Counted from the first letter of the stretch, positions 16,709 to 25,053 are shown. The stretch: 35,564 bases of DNA from Salinivirgaceae bacterium (GCA_030620515.1 JAUXEM010000014.1:1-35564), one strand, 5' to 3'. Notes: a model not told the origin generated them from the sequence alone. Made by a program: numbers and translations.

Positions 16709-17276
16709 TTTCACAAAAGGACTTTTAAAAGAAAATCCTGTATTTGTTCTCCTACTTGGTCTTTGTCCTACTTTAGGGGTTACAACCACAGCGTTTAATG
16801 GATTGGGAATGGGACTTGCAACAACCTTTGTTCTTGTAATGTCAAACATGGTTGTTTCGCTTGTTAAGAGCGGGATTCCTGACAAGGTTCGTATTCCAGC
16901 ATTTATAGTAATTATTGCATCGTTTGTTACAGTTGTTGAATTAACTATGCAAGCCTATTTACCTTCACTATTTGAAAGCCTAGGGCTATTCATTCCTCTT
17001 ATTGTAGTAAACTGTGTTGTTCTTGGGCGTGCAGAAGCTTTTGCATCTAAAAACAATGTAGGATCGTCAATTATTGATGGCTTAGGAATGGGCATAGGGT
17101 TTTCACTTGCATTAACCTTACTTGGTGCTATTAGAGAGTTTTTAGGAACTGGTGAAGTATTCGGTCTTCAAATATTTGATAGCAGCTATGGTATGATAGT
17201 GTTTATCTTAAACCCTGGAGCTTTTATTGTACTAGGCTACCTTATATTAGTTGTTAATAGATTAAATAAAGCATAG
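16692..17276 (+). CDS. rnfE: Electron transport complex subunit RnfE
   Basis: A 194-residue membrane subunit homologous to NqrD, with about six hydrophobic helices. Conserved [10 protein letters not shown] (Cys25) and [14 protein letters not shown] (Cys108) are present. In the related Nqr and Rnf complexes, these cysteines together with those of the partner subunit RnfA hold a [2Fe-2S] cluster within the membrane. It overlaps the end of rnfG by 17 bases and is followed after 11 bases by rnfA. Confidence 0.97.
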   Translation: MSQLTNFTKGLLKENPVFVLLLGLCPTLGVTTTAFNGLGMGLATTFVLVMSNMVVSLVKSGIPDKVRIPAFIVIIASFVTVVELTMQAYLPSLFESLGLFIPLIVVNCVVLGRAEAFASKNNVGSSIIDGLGMGIGFSLALTLLGAIREFLGTGEVFGLQIFDSSYGMIVFILNPGAFIVLGYLILVVNRLNKA

Positions 17277-17280
17277 GAGG
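17274..17280 (+). promoter_or_regulatory. Strong Shine-Dalgarno site of rnfA
   Basis: TAGGAGG overlapping the rnfE stop codon, 7 bases before the rnfA ATG at 17288. Confidence 0.75.
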
Positions 17281-17287
17281 AAATATA

Positions 17288-17860
17288 ATGACATATTTTG
17301 TAATAATAATAACTGCGGTATTTGTTAACAACATTGTTTTAATGCAGTTTTTAGGTATATGTCCTTTCTTAGGAGTATCTAAAAAAATATCTACTGCAGC
17401 GGGTATGACTGGCGCAGTTGCTTTTGTAATGGTAATTGCTACTATTGTAACTTACTTGATTCAAAAATCGGTTCTAGATGTATTTGAAATTGGTTTTTTA
17501 CAAACAATAACTTTTATCTTAATTATTGCATCGCTAGTTCAGCTAGTTGAGATAATTTTGAAGAAGGTTAGTCCTGCTTTGTTTCAAGCACTTGGCGTAT
17601 TTTTACCATTAATTACTACCAATTGTGCTATTCTTGGCGTTGCAATTATGACAATACAAAAAGATTACAACCTACTTGAAGGGGTTGTATTTGCAATAGC
17701 TTCAGCAGTTGGATTTGGTTTAGCACTTATCCTTTTTGCAGGGCTTCGTGAACATCTTGATTTAATGAACGTTCCTAAAGGTATGAAAGGTGTGCCAATT
17801 GCTTTTGTTGTAGCCGGTATTTTAGCTATGGCATTTCTTGGTTTTTCTGGTTTAGTATAA
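17288..17860 (+). CDS. rnfA: Electron transport complex subunit RnfA
   Basis: A 190-residue membrane subunit homologous to NqrE and paired with RnfE. It has about six helices. The conserved cysteine segments are [11 protein letters not shown] (Cys25) and [11 protein letters not shown] (Cys113), which with RnfE are known to hold an intramembrane [2Fe-2S] cluster. The late position of rnfA after rnfE fits the B-C-D-G-E-A order; proteobacterial clusters use another order. It is the last gene of the operon, followed by a strong terminator. Confidence 0.97.
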   Translation: MTYFVIIITAVFVNNIVLMQFLGICPFLGVSKKISTAAGMTGAVAFVMVIATIVTYLIQKSVLDVFEIGFLQTITFILIIASLVQLVEIILKKVSPALFQALGVFLPLITTNCAILGVAIMTIQKDYNLLEGVVFAIASAVGFGLALILFAGLREHLDLMNVPKGMKGVPIAFVVAGILAMAFLGFSGLV

Positions 17861-17886
17861 GTCTATATAAATACACCTTAACTCAA

Positions 17887-17928
17887 CATAGTGCTGTATG
17901 AAAATATTATACAGCACTATGTTTTTTT
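17887..17928 (+). terminator. Rho-independent terminator of the rnf operon
   Basis: CATAGTGCTGTAT (17887-17899) and ATACAGCACTATG (17909-17921) form a perfect 13-bp stem with a 9-base loop, followed by seven T residues. It lies 26 bases after the rnfA stop. Confidence 0.92.
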
Positions 17929-18053
17929 ATGCATATCTCTTTAACCTAGCATACTATTTGCAGCAATATTTATTTGCTTTAAAATATACAAATAAACCAC
18001 TGTGTATTGAAAATACATAGGTTTTGAAAGCAAATTAAATTCACACATTTTTT

Positions 18054-18117
18054 ACCACGAAGACCCATAGTCACTAAGTATAGTATTAGTGGACTTTTCA
18101 CTTTGAATCTTAGTGGT
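18054..18117. repeat. Nested imperfect palindrome
   Basis: ACCACGAAGA (18054-18063) pairs with TCTTAGTGGT (18108-18117) at 9 of 10 positions. Inside it, CACTAA (18072-18077) pairs with TTAGTG (18086-18091). The 'accac-gaag-act-aag' wording resembles dispersed intergenic repeats I have seen in Bacteroidota; this is from memory. Confidence 0.5.
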
Positions 18118-18289
18118 TTTTGCCCTTAAAATAGAAAAATTATAGAAACTAAAGTAGCTGCAATAAAACCTGACTACCGTTAGGATAGTTTGCAGAGCAT
18201 TAACCTATAATTTCAGAATAACCGACTTGGACGGATTTGACATAAAATCTCTTAGTCCTGAAATGCCAGCCTAGCGTCACCCATGGGCG

Positions 18290-18473
18290 TAATTAGTCTT
18301 TCGAAAGCCTTGTCTTTGACGTTTTTTGCTAAAGACATTCAAAAACAAGGAGTTTTCTTGCTGACACTAATTAATAGCCTAGGTGTAGTTGCATGACCCT
18401 AAAAGCGACAGAAGTAACACGTATGGTTTGAAATGAAGAAGTTGCATGTGTTGCGCATAAAGGTATTACCTTT
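18290..18473. other. Structured non-coding element (possible decayed repeat or ncRNA)
   Basis: Stems visible: TAATTAGT/ACTAATTA (18290-18297 with 18366-18373) enclosing the palindrome CTTTCGAAAG (18298-18307) and an 11-of-12 stem (18308-18319 with 18339-18350). Next is an imperfect long stem (18376-18386 with 18417-18428) enclosing GTTGC/GCGAC (18388-18392 with 18405-18409). Last is AAAGGT/ACCTTT (18459-18473). No promoter consensus or coding potential is evident. It could be a dispersed repeat or a small RNA. Confidence 0.4.
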
Positions 18474-18682
18474 AAATATGACAAAGCATACATTAAAACC
18501 CGATATACCACAAGATAAGCCTATATAGTCAGTTGTTCTGAATTTGATAATAGAACTATTTATAAAGAATACAGCTAAACTTCTTATGGTTATACCATTT
18601 ATTTATCGTACTCATAATATGAAATAAATGCAATTATGATATATACACATTCTGACTAACAATAGTATGTTAGAATAATAGA

Positions 18683-18709
18683 CCTGCCTTGGCGGCAGAC
18701 AGGTTTGAG
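18683..18709. repeat. GC-rich intergenic repeat, copy 2
   Basis: CCTGCCTTGGCGGCAGACAGG-type sequence, itself a weak palindrome; 18687-18709 matches 9710-9732 at 22 of 23 bases. Here the second palindromic arm found at copy 1 is missing, so this may be a half element. Confidence 0.7.
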
Positions 18710-18794
18710 TAATGAGAAAAATATAAAAACATACCGAACTATTGAATATATGATACTTACAAAAAAAACGTAACGAATTGACAAGCGAAAACTG

Positions 18795-18845
18795 AATATA
18801 CCAAAAGGGCTTTTTATAAATTAAAAACAGCCCTTTTGGTATATT
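18795..18845 (-). terminator. Terminator-like hairpin after the HD-domain gene
   Basis: AATATACCAAAAGGGCT (18795-18811) and AGCCCTTTTGGTATATT (18829-18845) form a perfect 17-bp stem, starting 8 bases after the stop of the HD-domain gene. The A-rich and T-rich ends are within the stem; no clean T-run follows. Confidence 0.75.
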
Positions 18846-18853
18846 ACACAATT

Positions 18854-20959
18854 CTACTTATTCATTGTAGGATATTCTATTCTAGCATGATAAATATTTA
18901 ATAGTTTTTGTTTAAACACCTCCTTTACCATAAATACATCTTTAAAAGTAATATCCGCTTCCAAGAATTGATTATTATCCATTTGACTGTTTATAATACC
19001 TTCTACCAAACTATCAATAGTTGTTTCATTATACTCTTTTAATGTTCTTGAAGCAGCTTCAATAGAATCGGCCATCATAAGTACCGCTGTTTCTTTTGAA
19101 AAAGGCGCTGGTCCCGGATAAGAAAACTTTGCTAAGTTTGTATCTTTCTCTCCATTTTCATTTACATATTTAGTGTAAAAGTACTTTACTAATCCAGTTC
19201 CATGATGTGTTGGTATAAAATCGGCTACCAACTTTGGAAGCTTATATTTCTTTGCTAATTCTAATCCATAAATCACATGTTGAATTATTGTTTCAGCACT
19301 TTTCTCATATGGCAGTCCTTCATGCGGACTCCTACCCGATTGGTTTTCAATAAAAAATGCAGGAGCGCCAGTTTTGCCAATATCATGATACAATGCTCCT
19401 ACTCGCATTAACAAAGGATTTCCGCCAATTTTACGAATAGCCTCTTCAGCTAAGTTTGCCACTTGTATTACATGTTGGAAAGTACCAGGAGCTTTCTCTG
19501 CTAATTCTCTCAAAGCTGGATGGTTCGTATCGGAAAGCTCTAAAAGGGTAGCATCCGATAAAAAGCCAAATATTTTTTCGAATAAAAAAATCAGAGGATA
19601 ACTTGCTAAAAGTAATAATCCATTAATGGCGAAATATGCATAGTAGTATGGATTATCGATTACAAAACCACCCTCTTGTATAATGGCCAAGGCAGTATAA
19701 GCAACCGAATAAGACAATACAATTAAACCAACAGCATAAAATAGTTGTCCTCGTCTATAAAGTTGCGATAAACTAAATATTGAAATAGCACCTGCTACAT
19801 ATTGAAGAAATATAAATTCAAAACTATTGGGAGCTAAAAAACCGGCAATCATAATTGTAACCATATGAATAAAAAATGCCAACCTTGCATCATAAAAAGC
19901 ATGAATTATAATAGTTACAGCTACAAATGGAACTAAATAAATGCTTAATTCACTATACTGAATAACTAAACTAGTGACAATAATCACTATTAGTATTAGC
20001 AAAAGAATAAATAGTGATTTAGTAACACTATCTAATATTTCAGGTCTAAAATGGTACAAAAATAAAAATAGAACCATAAATACAATCAATATAAGTACAA
20101 TTTGCCCCAGAAAAATCCAATATATTCCTGAACTAGTTCCTAATACTGATTCGTATTCCTTTCTTAAAGATTCAAGAACTCTAAAGTTTTCAGTATGCAC
20201 TAAATCACCTCTAGAGATAATTCGCTCTCCTATTTGAATCATACCTCTAGTTAGCGAAATATTATTTATGAGTTTATTTTTAACCTGAATTGAAGTTTTA
20301 TCGTCATAAAATAAATTCTGAGCTACAAAGTCGTATAAACGTAAATTTTCAACCACCGCAGATAATAATGGTGATGCTAAGCTTTCATCGCTTAACTTTT
20401 TATTAATATAACCATAGGCAATTTTTTGGGTAAAAATCTCATCTACTTCTCGATTAGTAGCAACATTATCTTTTAAAATAACAACTGTGCTACCATTTTT
20501 TGTTTGATCTAGAATATCGGTAAAATCAACTACCCCTTTTTCATAAATAAAGTTTAGTAAATCAAAACAATATTTGTAAACGTTTTCGCGTAAGCTATCA
20601 GGCTGTTGCTTTAGTTGAATATTAGCCCTGCTTAATGCTTCTAAATATCTAGCATTATAATTATCTTTAAACTTGCTTAACTCCTCAATTACTACCTCCT
20701 GATCAATAGCAAAATACGGCCTAAACTTTTTAAGGACACTATCTCGTTCAACTTTTATCTCAACATCACTTTTATAAATAGCAAAATCAAATGGAGCTAT
20801 TAAATCTTCATGTTGCCATGGAGTCCCTTTTTGATATTCGAATCTAAATTTTCCTTGGGTAGGTAAAAAGTATACTGTTATAGCAGATGCAGCTAAAAAC
20901 AATAATGCTACATATATTCTTTTTGAATTACGTTTAATTCTCTTAACAAAACTTGTCAT
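18854..20959 (-). CDS. PgpH-type membrane HD-domain phosphodiesterase (7TMR-HDED)
   Basis: A 701-residue membrane protein with the architecture of PgpH, a cyclic-di-AMP phosphodiesterase in Firmicutes. An N-terminal helix (about 15-32) is followed by a 7TMR-HDED extracytoplasmic region (about 35-265), a block of about seven helices (265-460) and a cytoplasmic HD domain (about 475-640). The HD signature is ALYHDIGKTGAP, with the HD pair near residue 525. HVIQVANLAEEA precedes it and HHGTG follows. Loss of c-di-AMP hydrolysis cannot be excluded, but all the visible HD metal ligands seem present. The longest frame starts at a TTG two codons upstream; the ATG at 20959 is preferred. No diadenylate cyclase gene is in the window. 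Divergent from the peptidase gene across 274 bases. Confidence 0.9.
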   Translation of the reverse strand: MTSFVKRIKRNSKRIYVALLFLAASAITVYFLPTQGKFRFEYQKGTPWQHEDLIAPFDFAIYKSDVEIKVERDSVLKKFRPYFAIDQEVVIEELSKFKDNYNARYLEALSRANIQLKQQPDSLRENVYKYCFDLLNFIYEKGVVDFTDILDQTKNGSTVVILKDNVATNREVDEIFTQKIAYGYINKKLSDESLASPLLSAVVENLRLYDFVAQNLFYDDKTSIQVKNKLINNISLTRGMIQIGERIISRGDLVHTENFRVLESLRKEYESVLGTSSGIYWIFLGQIVLILIVFMVLFLFLYHFRPEILDSVTKSLFILLLILIVIIVTSLVIQYSELSIYLVPFVAVTIIIHAFYDARLAFFIHMVTIMIAGFLAPNSFEFIFLQYVAGAISIFSLSQLYRRGQLFYAVGLIVLSYSVAYTALAIIQEGGFVIDNPYYYAYFAINGLLLLASYPLIFLFEKIFGFLSDATLLELSDTNHPALRELAEKAPGTFQHVIQVANLAEEAIRKIGGNPLLMRVGALYHDIGKTGAPAFFIENQSGRSPHEGLPYEKSAETIIQHVIYGLELAKKYKLPKLVADFIPTHHGTGLVKYFYTKYVNENGEKDTNLAKFSYPGPAPFSKETAVLMMADSIEAASRTLKEYNETTIDSLVEGIINSQMDNNQFLEADITFKDVFMVKEVFKQKLLNIYHARIEYPTMNK

Positions 20960-21233
20960 ATACAATACGATTTTATATTGAGCACTAAATTAACCCGATT
21001 AATTCAATAAAAGAAATAGAAAATGACCCACGTTTATTAACTTTGGTTTTCAATAGGAAAAAAATAGTTTAACAGATTGTTAAATTTTAGATTTTAGAAT
21101 AGAAAACAAATACTAATTTGCTAGATATTAAATATTCAAAAAAATGTAATAATGATCTTAAATACCTGATAACTAACTATATTTTAAAGCAAAATAAACT
21201 AATGGTAATTATTATAAGCTGAATTATAGAACT
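20960..21233. other. Divergent promoter spacer
   Basis: AT-rich, with no ORF. The only perfect -7 match on the + strand is TAACTTTG (21038-21045), about 190 bases before the peptidase gene and without a matching -33 element, so it is weak support for a promoter. Confidence 0.3.
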
Positions 21234-22007
21234 ATGCAAGAATACGGAATTTGTTTACAAACATTAATAGCTTTAAGAAATGAGCCTTCGGAAACAGCTG
21301 AAATGATTTCTCAAATACTATTTGGCGAATTATACGAAATAATTAATTATAATGATAACTGGGTGCAAATAAAATTAACTAATGATAGCTACCAAGGTTG
21401 GGTAGACAAAAAACTCGTTAGTAAAATTAACAATAAGGATTTAAAGGAATTAAAAGCATTGGAAAAAATATATACAAATAATGCATTTACCTATATTAAA
21501 AAAGAAAAGAGTAGCCAACCTATACCAATTGTAGCTGGTAGTGAAATATATTTGACAAAAAACAAAACCATTCAAATTCAAAATAATACTTTCTTGGCTA
21601 ATGAAATTGATAAGCAAAATAATGAGATTTCCATTTCGGAAGTTGCTTTACGCTTTATAAATGCACCTTATTTATGGGGAGGAAAAAGCTTGCTGGGTAT
21701 TGATTGTTCCGGATTAATGCAAATTTTATATATAACTCAGGGAATTAGCATTCCACGCGATGCATCGGATCAAGCAAAACTTGGAAACAATGTAAGCTTT
21801 ATTAGTGAAGCTAAAACAGGCGATTTAGCTTTTTTTGATAATGAAGAAGGAGATATTATTCATGTCGGAATGTTTATGGATTCAAGCACTATTATTCACG
21901 CCTCAGGATGGGTTAGGATCGATCCCATTGATCATCAGGGGATTTATAAGCTTGAAGAAGAAAAATATTCTCATAAATTAAGAATTATAAAAAGAATTAT
22001 AGATTAA
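21234..22007 (+). CDS. NlpC/P60 (C40) peptidase with N-terminal SH3-like domain
   Basis: A 257-residue protein. The N-terminal about 65 residues look like a bacterial SH3 domain (LIALRNEPSETAEMISQILFGE, then GWVDKKLV). A linker follows, then an NlpC/P60 domain from about 133. The catalytic set is visible as Cys158 in GIDCSGLM, His210 in IHVGMF, and His222 in IIHASG as the likely third residue. Enzymes of this layout (YkfC-like) cut gamma-D-Glu to diamino-acid bonds in peptidoglycan fragments. No signal peptide is present, so it should act in the cytoplasm, as in murein-peptide recycling; this is inference. The Nudix gene follows after 5 bases, so they are probably co-transcribed. Confidence 0.9.
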   Translation: MQEYGICLQTLIALRNEPSETAEMISQILFGELYEIINYNDNWVQIKLTNDSYQGWVDKKLVSKINNKDLKELKALEKIYTNNAFTYIKKEKSSQPIPIVAGSEIYLTKNKTIQIQNNTFLANEIDKQNNEISISEVALRFINAPYLWGGKSLLGIDCSGLMQILYITQGISIPRDASDQAKLGNNVSFISEAKTGDLAFFDNEEGDIIHVGMFMDSSTIIHASGWVRIDPIDHQGIYKLEEEKYSHKLRIIKRIID

Positions 22008-22012
22008 GATTT

Positions 22013-22450
22013 ATGTCACATACTTATGAGTACCCACGTCCAATGGTAACAACTGACATTTTAGTCTATAATAAGCGGGGAAATATTTTTAAAATTTTAC
22101 TAATAAAAAGACTCAACGATCCATATAAGAATTGTTGGGCATTACCTGGTGGTTTTGTTGATAAAGACGAAGCGCTTATTGTAGCAGCAAAAAGAGAGTT
22201 GTTTGAAGAAACATCTGTTAAAAACATTGAATTGATACAATTTAAATCCTATGGGAATAAAGATCGTGATCCTAGAGGGCATTGTATTAGTGTTGTACAT
22301 TATGCTGTAGTTAGAAATGAGAAACTTATTGCAAAAGCAGGTGACGATGCAAAGCAAGTAAAATGGTTTAGCTTACAAGAACTGCCAAAACTTGCATTCG
22401 ATCATGAAAAAATTATTCATGAATCGCTAAAGGAACTATCAATTGAATAA
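22013..22450 (+). CDS. NUDIX hydrolase
   Basis: A 145-residue Nudix-fold protein. The Nudix box is G47-FVDKD-E53-ALIVAAK-R61-E62-L63-F-E65-E66-T-S68-V, matching GX5EX7REUXEEXGU except that the last Gly is Ser68. The catalytic glutamates E62, E65 and E66 are intact, so it should hydrolyse a nucleoside diphosphate linked to another group. The substrate is not predictable; the closest remembered relatives are annotated as ADP-ribose or NAD-related hydrolases. It follows the peptidase gene by 5 bases and ends at a bidirectional terminator. Confidence 0.92.
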   Translation: MSHTYEYPRPMVTTDILVYNKRGNIFKILLIKRLNDPYKNCWALPGGFVDKDEALIVAAKRELFEETSVKNIELIQFKSYGNKDRDPRGHCISVVHYAVVRNEKLIAKAGDDAKQVKWFSLQELPKLAFDHEKIIHESLKELSIE

Positions 22451-22464
22451 GCTAAAAGCATAAA

Positions 22465-22498
22465 AAAAGGTCATCCAGAAACATCAGAATGACCTTTT
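22465..22498. terminator. Bidirectional terminator between Nudix and oxoamine synthase genes
   Basis: AAAAGGTCAT (22465-22474) and ATGACCTTTT (22489-22498) form a 10-bp stem with a 14-base loop between converging genes. The T-run is longer on the - strand (7 T). Confidence 0.85.
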
Positions 22499-22516
22499 AA
22501 TAAATATAACTAAATT

Positions 22517-23785
22517 TTACGAACTCATTAGTGTAGCTAAATCTTCAAATTCATCTGAATTATAAGCACCGCTCTTTAATTTATTCTGACACTCTTTAAA
22601 CGCTGTAATAGTCCGATCTACATCTTCTAATGTGTGTTTCGATGTTGGGATAATACGTAGCAAAATATGACCTTTAGGAATTACCGGATATATTACAACC
22701 GATGTGAAAACACCATAATTCTCGCGTAAATCGATAATTAGCTTGGTAGCCTCAATTAGTCCGCCATGCATCATAACAGGAGTAACAGGCGATTCGGTAT
22801 TACCAATATCGAAGCCGTTTTCGCGTAATCCTTTTTGTAGTGCTTTAACAATTGTCCATAAATCTTCACGTAAACTAGGGTCATTTTTCAATAACTCGAG
22901 TCGTTTTAAAGCACCCTTTACCATAGGCATTGGTAACGCTTTCGCAAAAGTTTGCGAACGCATATTATAACGTAAAAAGTCTACAACATCTTCATCACCA
23001 GCAATAAAACCACCAATACCTGCCATTGCTTTGGCAAAGGTTGCAAAATACAAATCAATACCATCTTGTACTCCAAAATGTTCACCTGCTCCAGCACCGG
23101 TTTTACCCATTGTACCAAAGCCGTGTGCATCATCAACTAGTAATCTGAATTGATAGTCTTTTTTCATAGCAACTATCTCATCTAACTTGCCAAGGTCGCC
23201 TTCCATACCAAATACGCCCTCAGTAATTAATAAAATACCACCACCAGTTTCTTCAGCTCTTTTAGAGGCAAAACCAAGCATTTTACGGCAACGATCCATA
23301 TCGTTATGCGGAAAAACAAAACTTTTACCACCTTTAGCTTTATGTAAAAAAACACCATCCATTATACATGCATGCGATTCAGAATCGTAAACAATCACAT
23401 CGTTTCTACCCGATAAAGAATCAATTATAGAAACCATAGCTTGATATCCATAATTAATTAAAAATGCATCCTTTTTATCAACAAAGGCAGCCAATTTATT
23501 CTCTAACTCCTCGTGGTATTTTGTATTTCCCGACATCATACGTGCACCCATTGGATATGCCATACCATACTCAGCGGCAGCATCGGCATCAGCTTTACGC
23601 ACTTCAGGATGATTTGCTAAACCAATATAATTATTCAAGCTCCAGTTTAACATTTTTTTACCACGAAACATCATATGAGGATGTATCTCACCTACTAATT
23701 TCGGAAACATAAAATAACCATGTGCTATACTTTTATGTTGCCCTAATGGTCCCCTTTCGGTTCTTATTTTATCAAAAATATCCAC
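22517..23785 (-). CDS. Alpha-oxoamine synthase family PLP enzyme (serine palmitoyltransferase-like)
   Basis: A fold-type I PLP enzyme of the alpha-oxoamine synthase family, which condense an amino acid with an acyl thioester. The DDAHGFG motif (about 218-224) binds PLP, and Lys252 in ATFAKAMAGIGGF is the expected Schiff-base lysine. The sequence MLNWSLNNYIGLANHPEV fits the subgroup related to serine palmitoyltransferase and cysteate acyl transferase in Bacteroidota, so sphingolipid or sulfonolipid synthesis is likely. Which substrate cannot be told from sequence alone. The longest frame starts at TTG 23815, but this codon is inside a perfect -7 box. I prefer GTG at 23785, which gives 422 residues and fits homologues that begin just before the DIFDKI segment. 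The start is the less certain part. Confidence 0.85.
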   Translation of the reverse strand: MDIFDKIRTERGPLGQHKSIAHGYFMFPKLVGEIHPHMMFRGKKMLNWSLNNYIGLANHPEVRKADADAAAEYGMAYPMGARMMSGNTKYHEELENKLAAFVDKKDAFLINYGYQAMVSIIDSLSGRNDVIVYDSESHACIMDGVFLHKAKGGKSFVFPHNDMDRCRKMLGFASKRAEETGGGILLITEGVFGMEGDLGKLDEIVAMKKDYQFRLLVDDAHGFGTMGKTGAGAGEHFGVQDGIDLYFATFAKAMAGIGGFIAGDEDVVDFLRYNMRSQTFAKALPMPMVKGALKRLELLKNDPSLREDLWTIVKALQKGLRENGFDIGNTESPVTPVMMHGGLIEATKLIIDLRENYGVFTSVVIYPVIPKGHILLRIIPTSKHTLEDVDRTITAFKECQNKLKSGAYNSDEFEDLATLMSS

Positions 23786-23812
23786 AATACTAAAGTTTTT
23801 GTTTTTAAAGTG

Positions 23813-23820
23813 CAAAAATA
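23813..23820 (-). promoter_or_regulatory. -7 box of the oxoamine synthase gene
   Basis: CAAAAATA on the + strand is TATTTTTG on the - strand, a perfect TAnnTTTG. No clear -33 TTG is present. Transcription would begin near 23807, downstream of the TTG at 23815. Confidence 0.5.
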
Positions 23821-24167
23821 CTTGTAATTAATATAATTCACAGTAGTAAAAGTACTTATTTAGCTTAAATATTTTCAACCAAAAAATTAACAACAACATT
23901 ATTCCCAAACAAATGCACATTCAAATTCCAACTCTTTGCTTATTCCTTCAATATTCTATAACATTACTAAATTAGTACTTTGCAAACAACTAACAAAAAC
24001 CAATCTTTCTGAATTACAATGAAATACACATTGCGATAAACTAAAAAATCATAGAAGATATTATAATTCAAAAAATACAAGCAATCACCTTTCACTTAAC
24101 TAGTTAAAATGAAATTTATCGAATATTTTTTTTCATAACATTCAGCAATAAATTAAAAAGCTTTGTG

Positions 24168-24232
24168 TATATTTGCACCCCAAATAATAAAATTTATATC
24201 ATAAAATAAAAGTTCTTGCGTTACTAACTTTG
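24168..24232 (+). promoter_or_regulatory. Two candidate -7 boxes upstream of bamD
   Basis: TATATTTG (24168-24175) and TAACTTTG (24225-24232) both fit TAnnTTTG. The first would leave a leader of about 70 bases, the second about 14. Neither has a clear TTG at -33. Confidence 0.4.
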
Positions 24233-24252
24233 GAACTAGTTAAATTTTAAAA

Positions 24253-25053
24253 ATGATAAAAAAGATATCACAATTATTAATACTAAGTATTGGCTTTGCA
24301 TTTATGACGTCGTGTTCAGGCTATCAAAAAGTATTAAAAAGCACCGATTATAATTTTAAATACGAGAAAGCGGTAGAGTACTATGAAAAAGGTGATTTCT
24401 ACCGCGCTCAATCTATATTTGAAGAATTAGTAAATATACTAAAAGGGTCGACCAGAGGCGAAGATGTATTATATTATTATGCGGACTGCCACTACCAACA
24501 AGAAGATTACATTTTAGGAGCTTACTATTTTGAAAATTTCGCCAACTCATTCCCTTATAGTGACAGAACACCCGAAGCAACTTACATTGCAGCCAATTGC
24601 TATTATTTAAACTCTCCTAAGCCAAGCTTAGATCAAGCAGATACAAAAAAAGCAATTGATGCTATGCAACTTTTCATAAACAAGTATTCAGACGATGAAA
24701 GAGTTACTGAAGCAAATGATATAATTGAAAAGTTACAATTAAAATTAGAAGAAAAAGCTTACGAAAATGCTAAGCTATACTATAAGCTAAGCCATTACCA
24801 TGCAGCAAATATTACACTTAAAAATAGCATTAAAGATTATCCTGACACCAAATACCGCGAAGAGATTTTATATTTAATTGTAAAATCGAATTACTTATTG
24901 GCAGAGAATAGCATTCTTGCTAAACAAGGAGAAAGGTATCAAAGTACTATTTCGGAATACTATGTTTTTATTGACGAGTATCCTGAATCAAAGCATGTTA
25001 AGGAAATTGAGGAGATGTACGAAAAATCAGTAAATCAAATAAAAAATTTATAA
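24253..25053 (+). CDS. bamD: Outer-membrane assembly lipoprotein BamD
   Basis: A 266-residue lipoprotein with a signal ending in MTSC (Cys21). TPR-like helical repeats follow (YEKAVEYYEKGDFYRAQSIFEEL, then YYYADCHYQQEDYILGAYYFENF, interrupted in the protein by normal loops). This is the BamD layout: a periplasmic scaffold attached to the outer membrane that works with BamA to insert beta-barrel proteins. Length is normal. It precedes rpoZ by 2 bases and is the first gene of the bamD-rpoZ-coaBC-DUF4835 operon. Confidence 0.93.
   Translation: MIKKISQLLILSIGFAFMTSCSGYQKVLKSTDYNFKYEKAVEYYEKGDFYRAQSIFEELVNILKGSTRGEDVLYYYADCHYQQEDYILGAYYFENFANSFPYSDRTPEATYIAANCYYLNSPKPSLDQADTKKAIDAMQLFINKYSDDERVTEANDIIEKLQLKLEEKAYENAKLYYKLSHYHAANITLKNSIKDYPDTKYREEILYLIVKSNYLLAENSILAKQGERYQSTISEYYVFIDEYPESKHVKEIEEMYEKSVNQIKNL

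Larger units (their letters stand above)
17929..18794. other. Hairpin-rich non-coding region between rnfA and the HD-domain gene
   Basis: About 870 bases with no credible ORF. In order it holds: a hairpin (17994-18024; TGTATT/AATACA closed by AAACC/GGTTT); an imperfect nested palindrome (18054-18117); a highly structured stretch (18290-18473); and a GC-rich repeat shared with 9710-9732 (18683-18709). It looks like an accumulation of decayed repeats, though a structured RNA cannot be excluded. Confidence 0.6.
23786..24252. other. Divergent spacer before bamD
   Basis: 467 AT-rich bases containing promoters for both flanking genes and no credible ORF. The sequence ACTAGTTAAA occurs at 24099-24108 and again at 24235-24244. 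Confidence 0.5.

Noticed and set aside
18376-18428. Possible group II intron domain V-like hairpin
   Set aside because: The stem is imperfect, the catalytic AGC/CGT triad and GAAA loop are not in place, and no reverse transcriptase gene is near.
18612-18851. 79-codon frame on the - strand
   Set aside because: It runs through the GC-rich repeat and the terminator hairpin; there is no promoter and no family resemblance.
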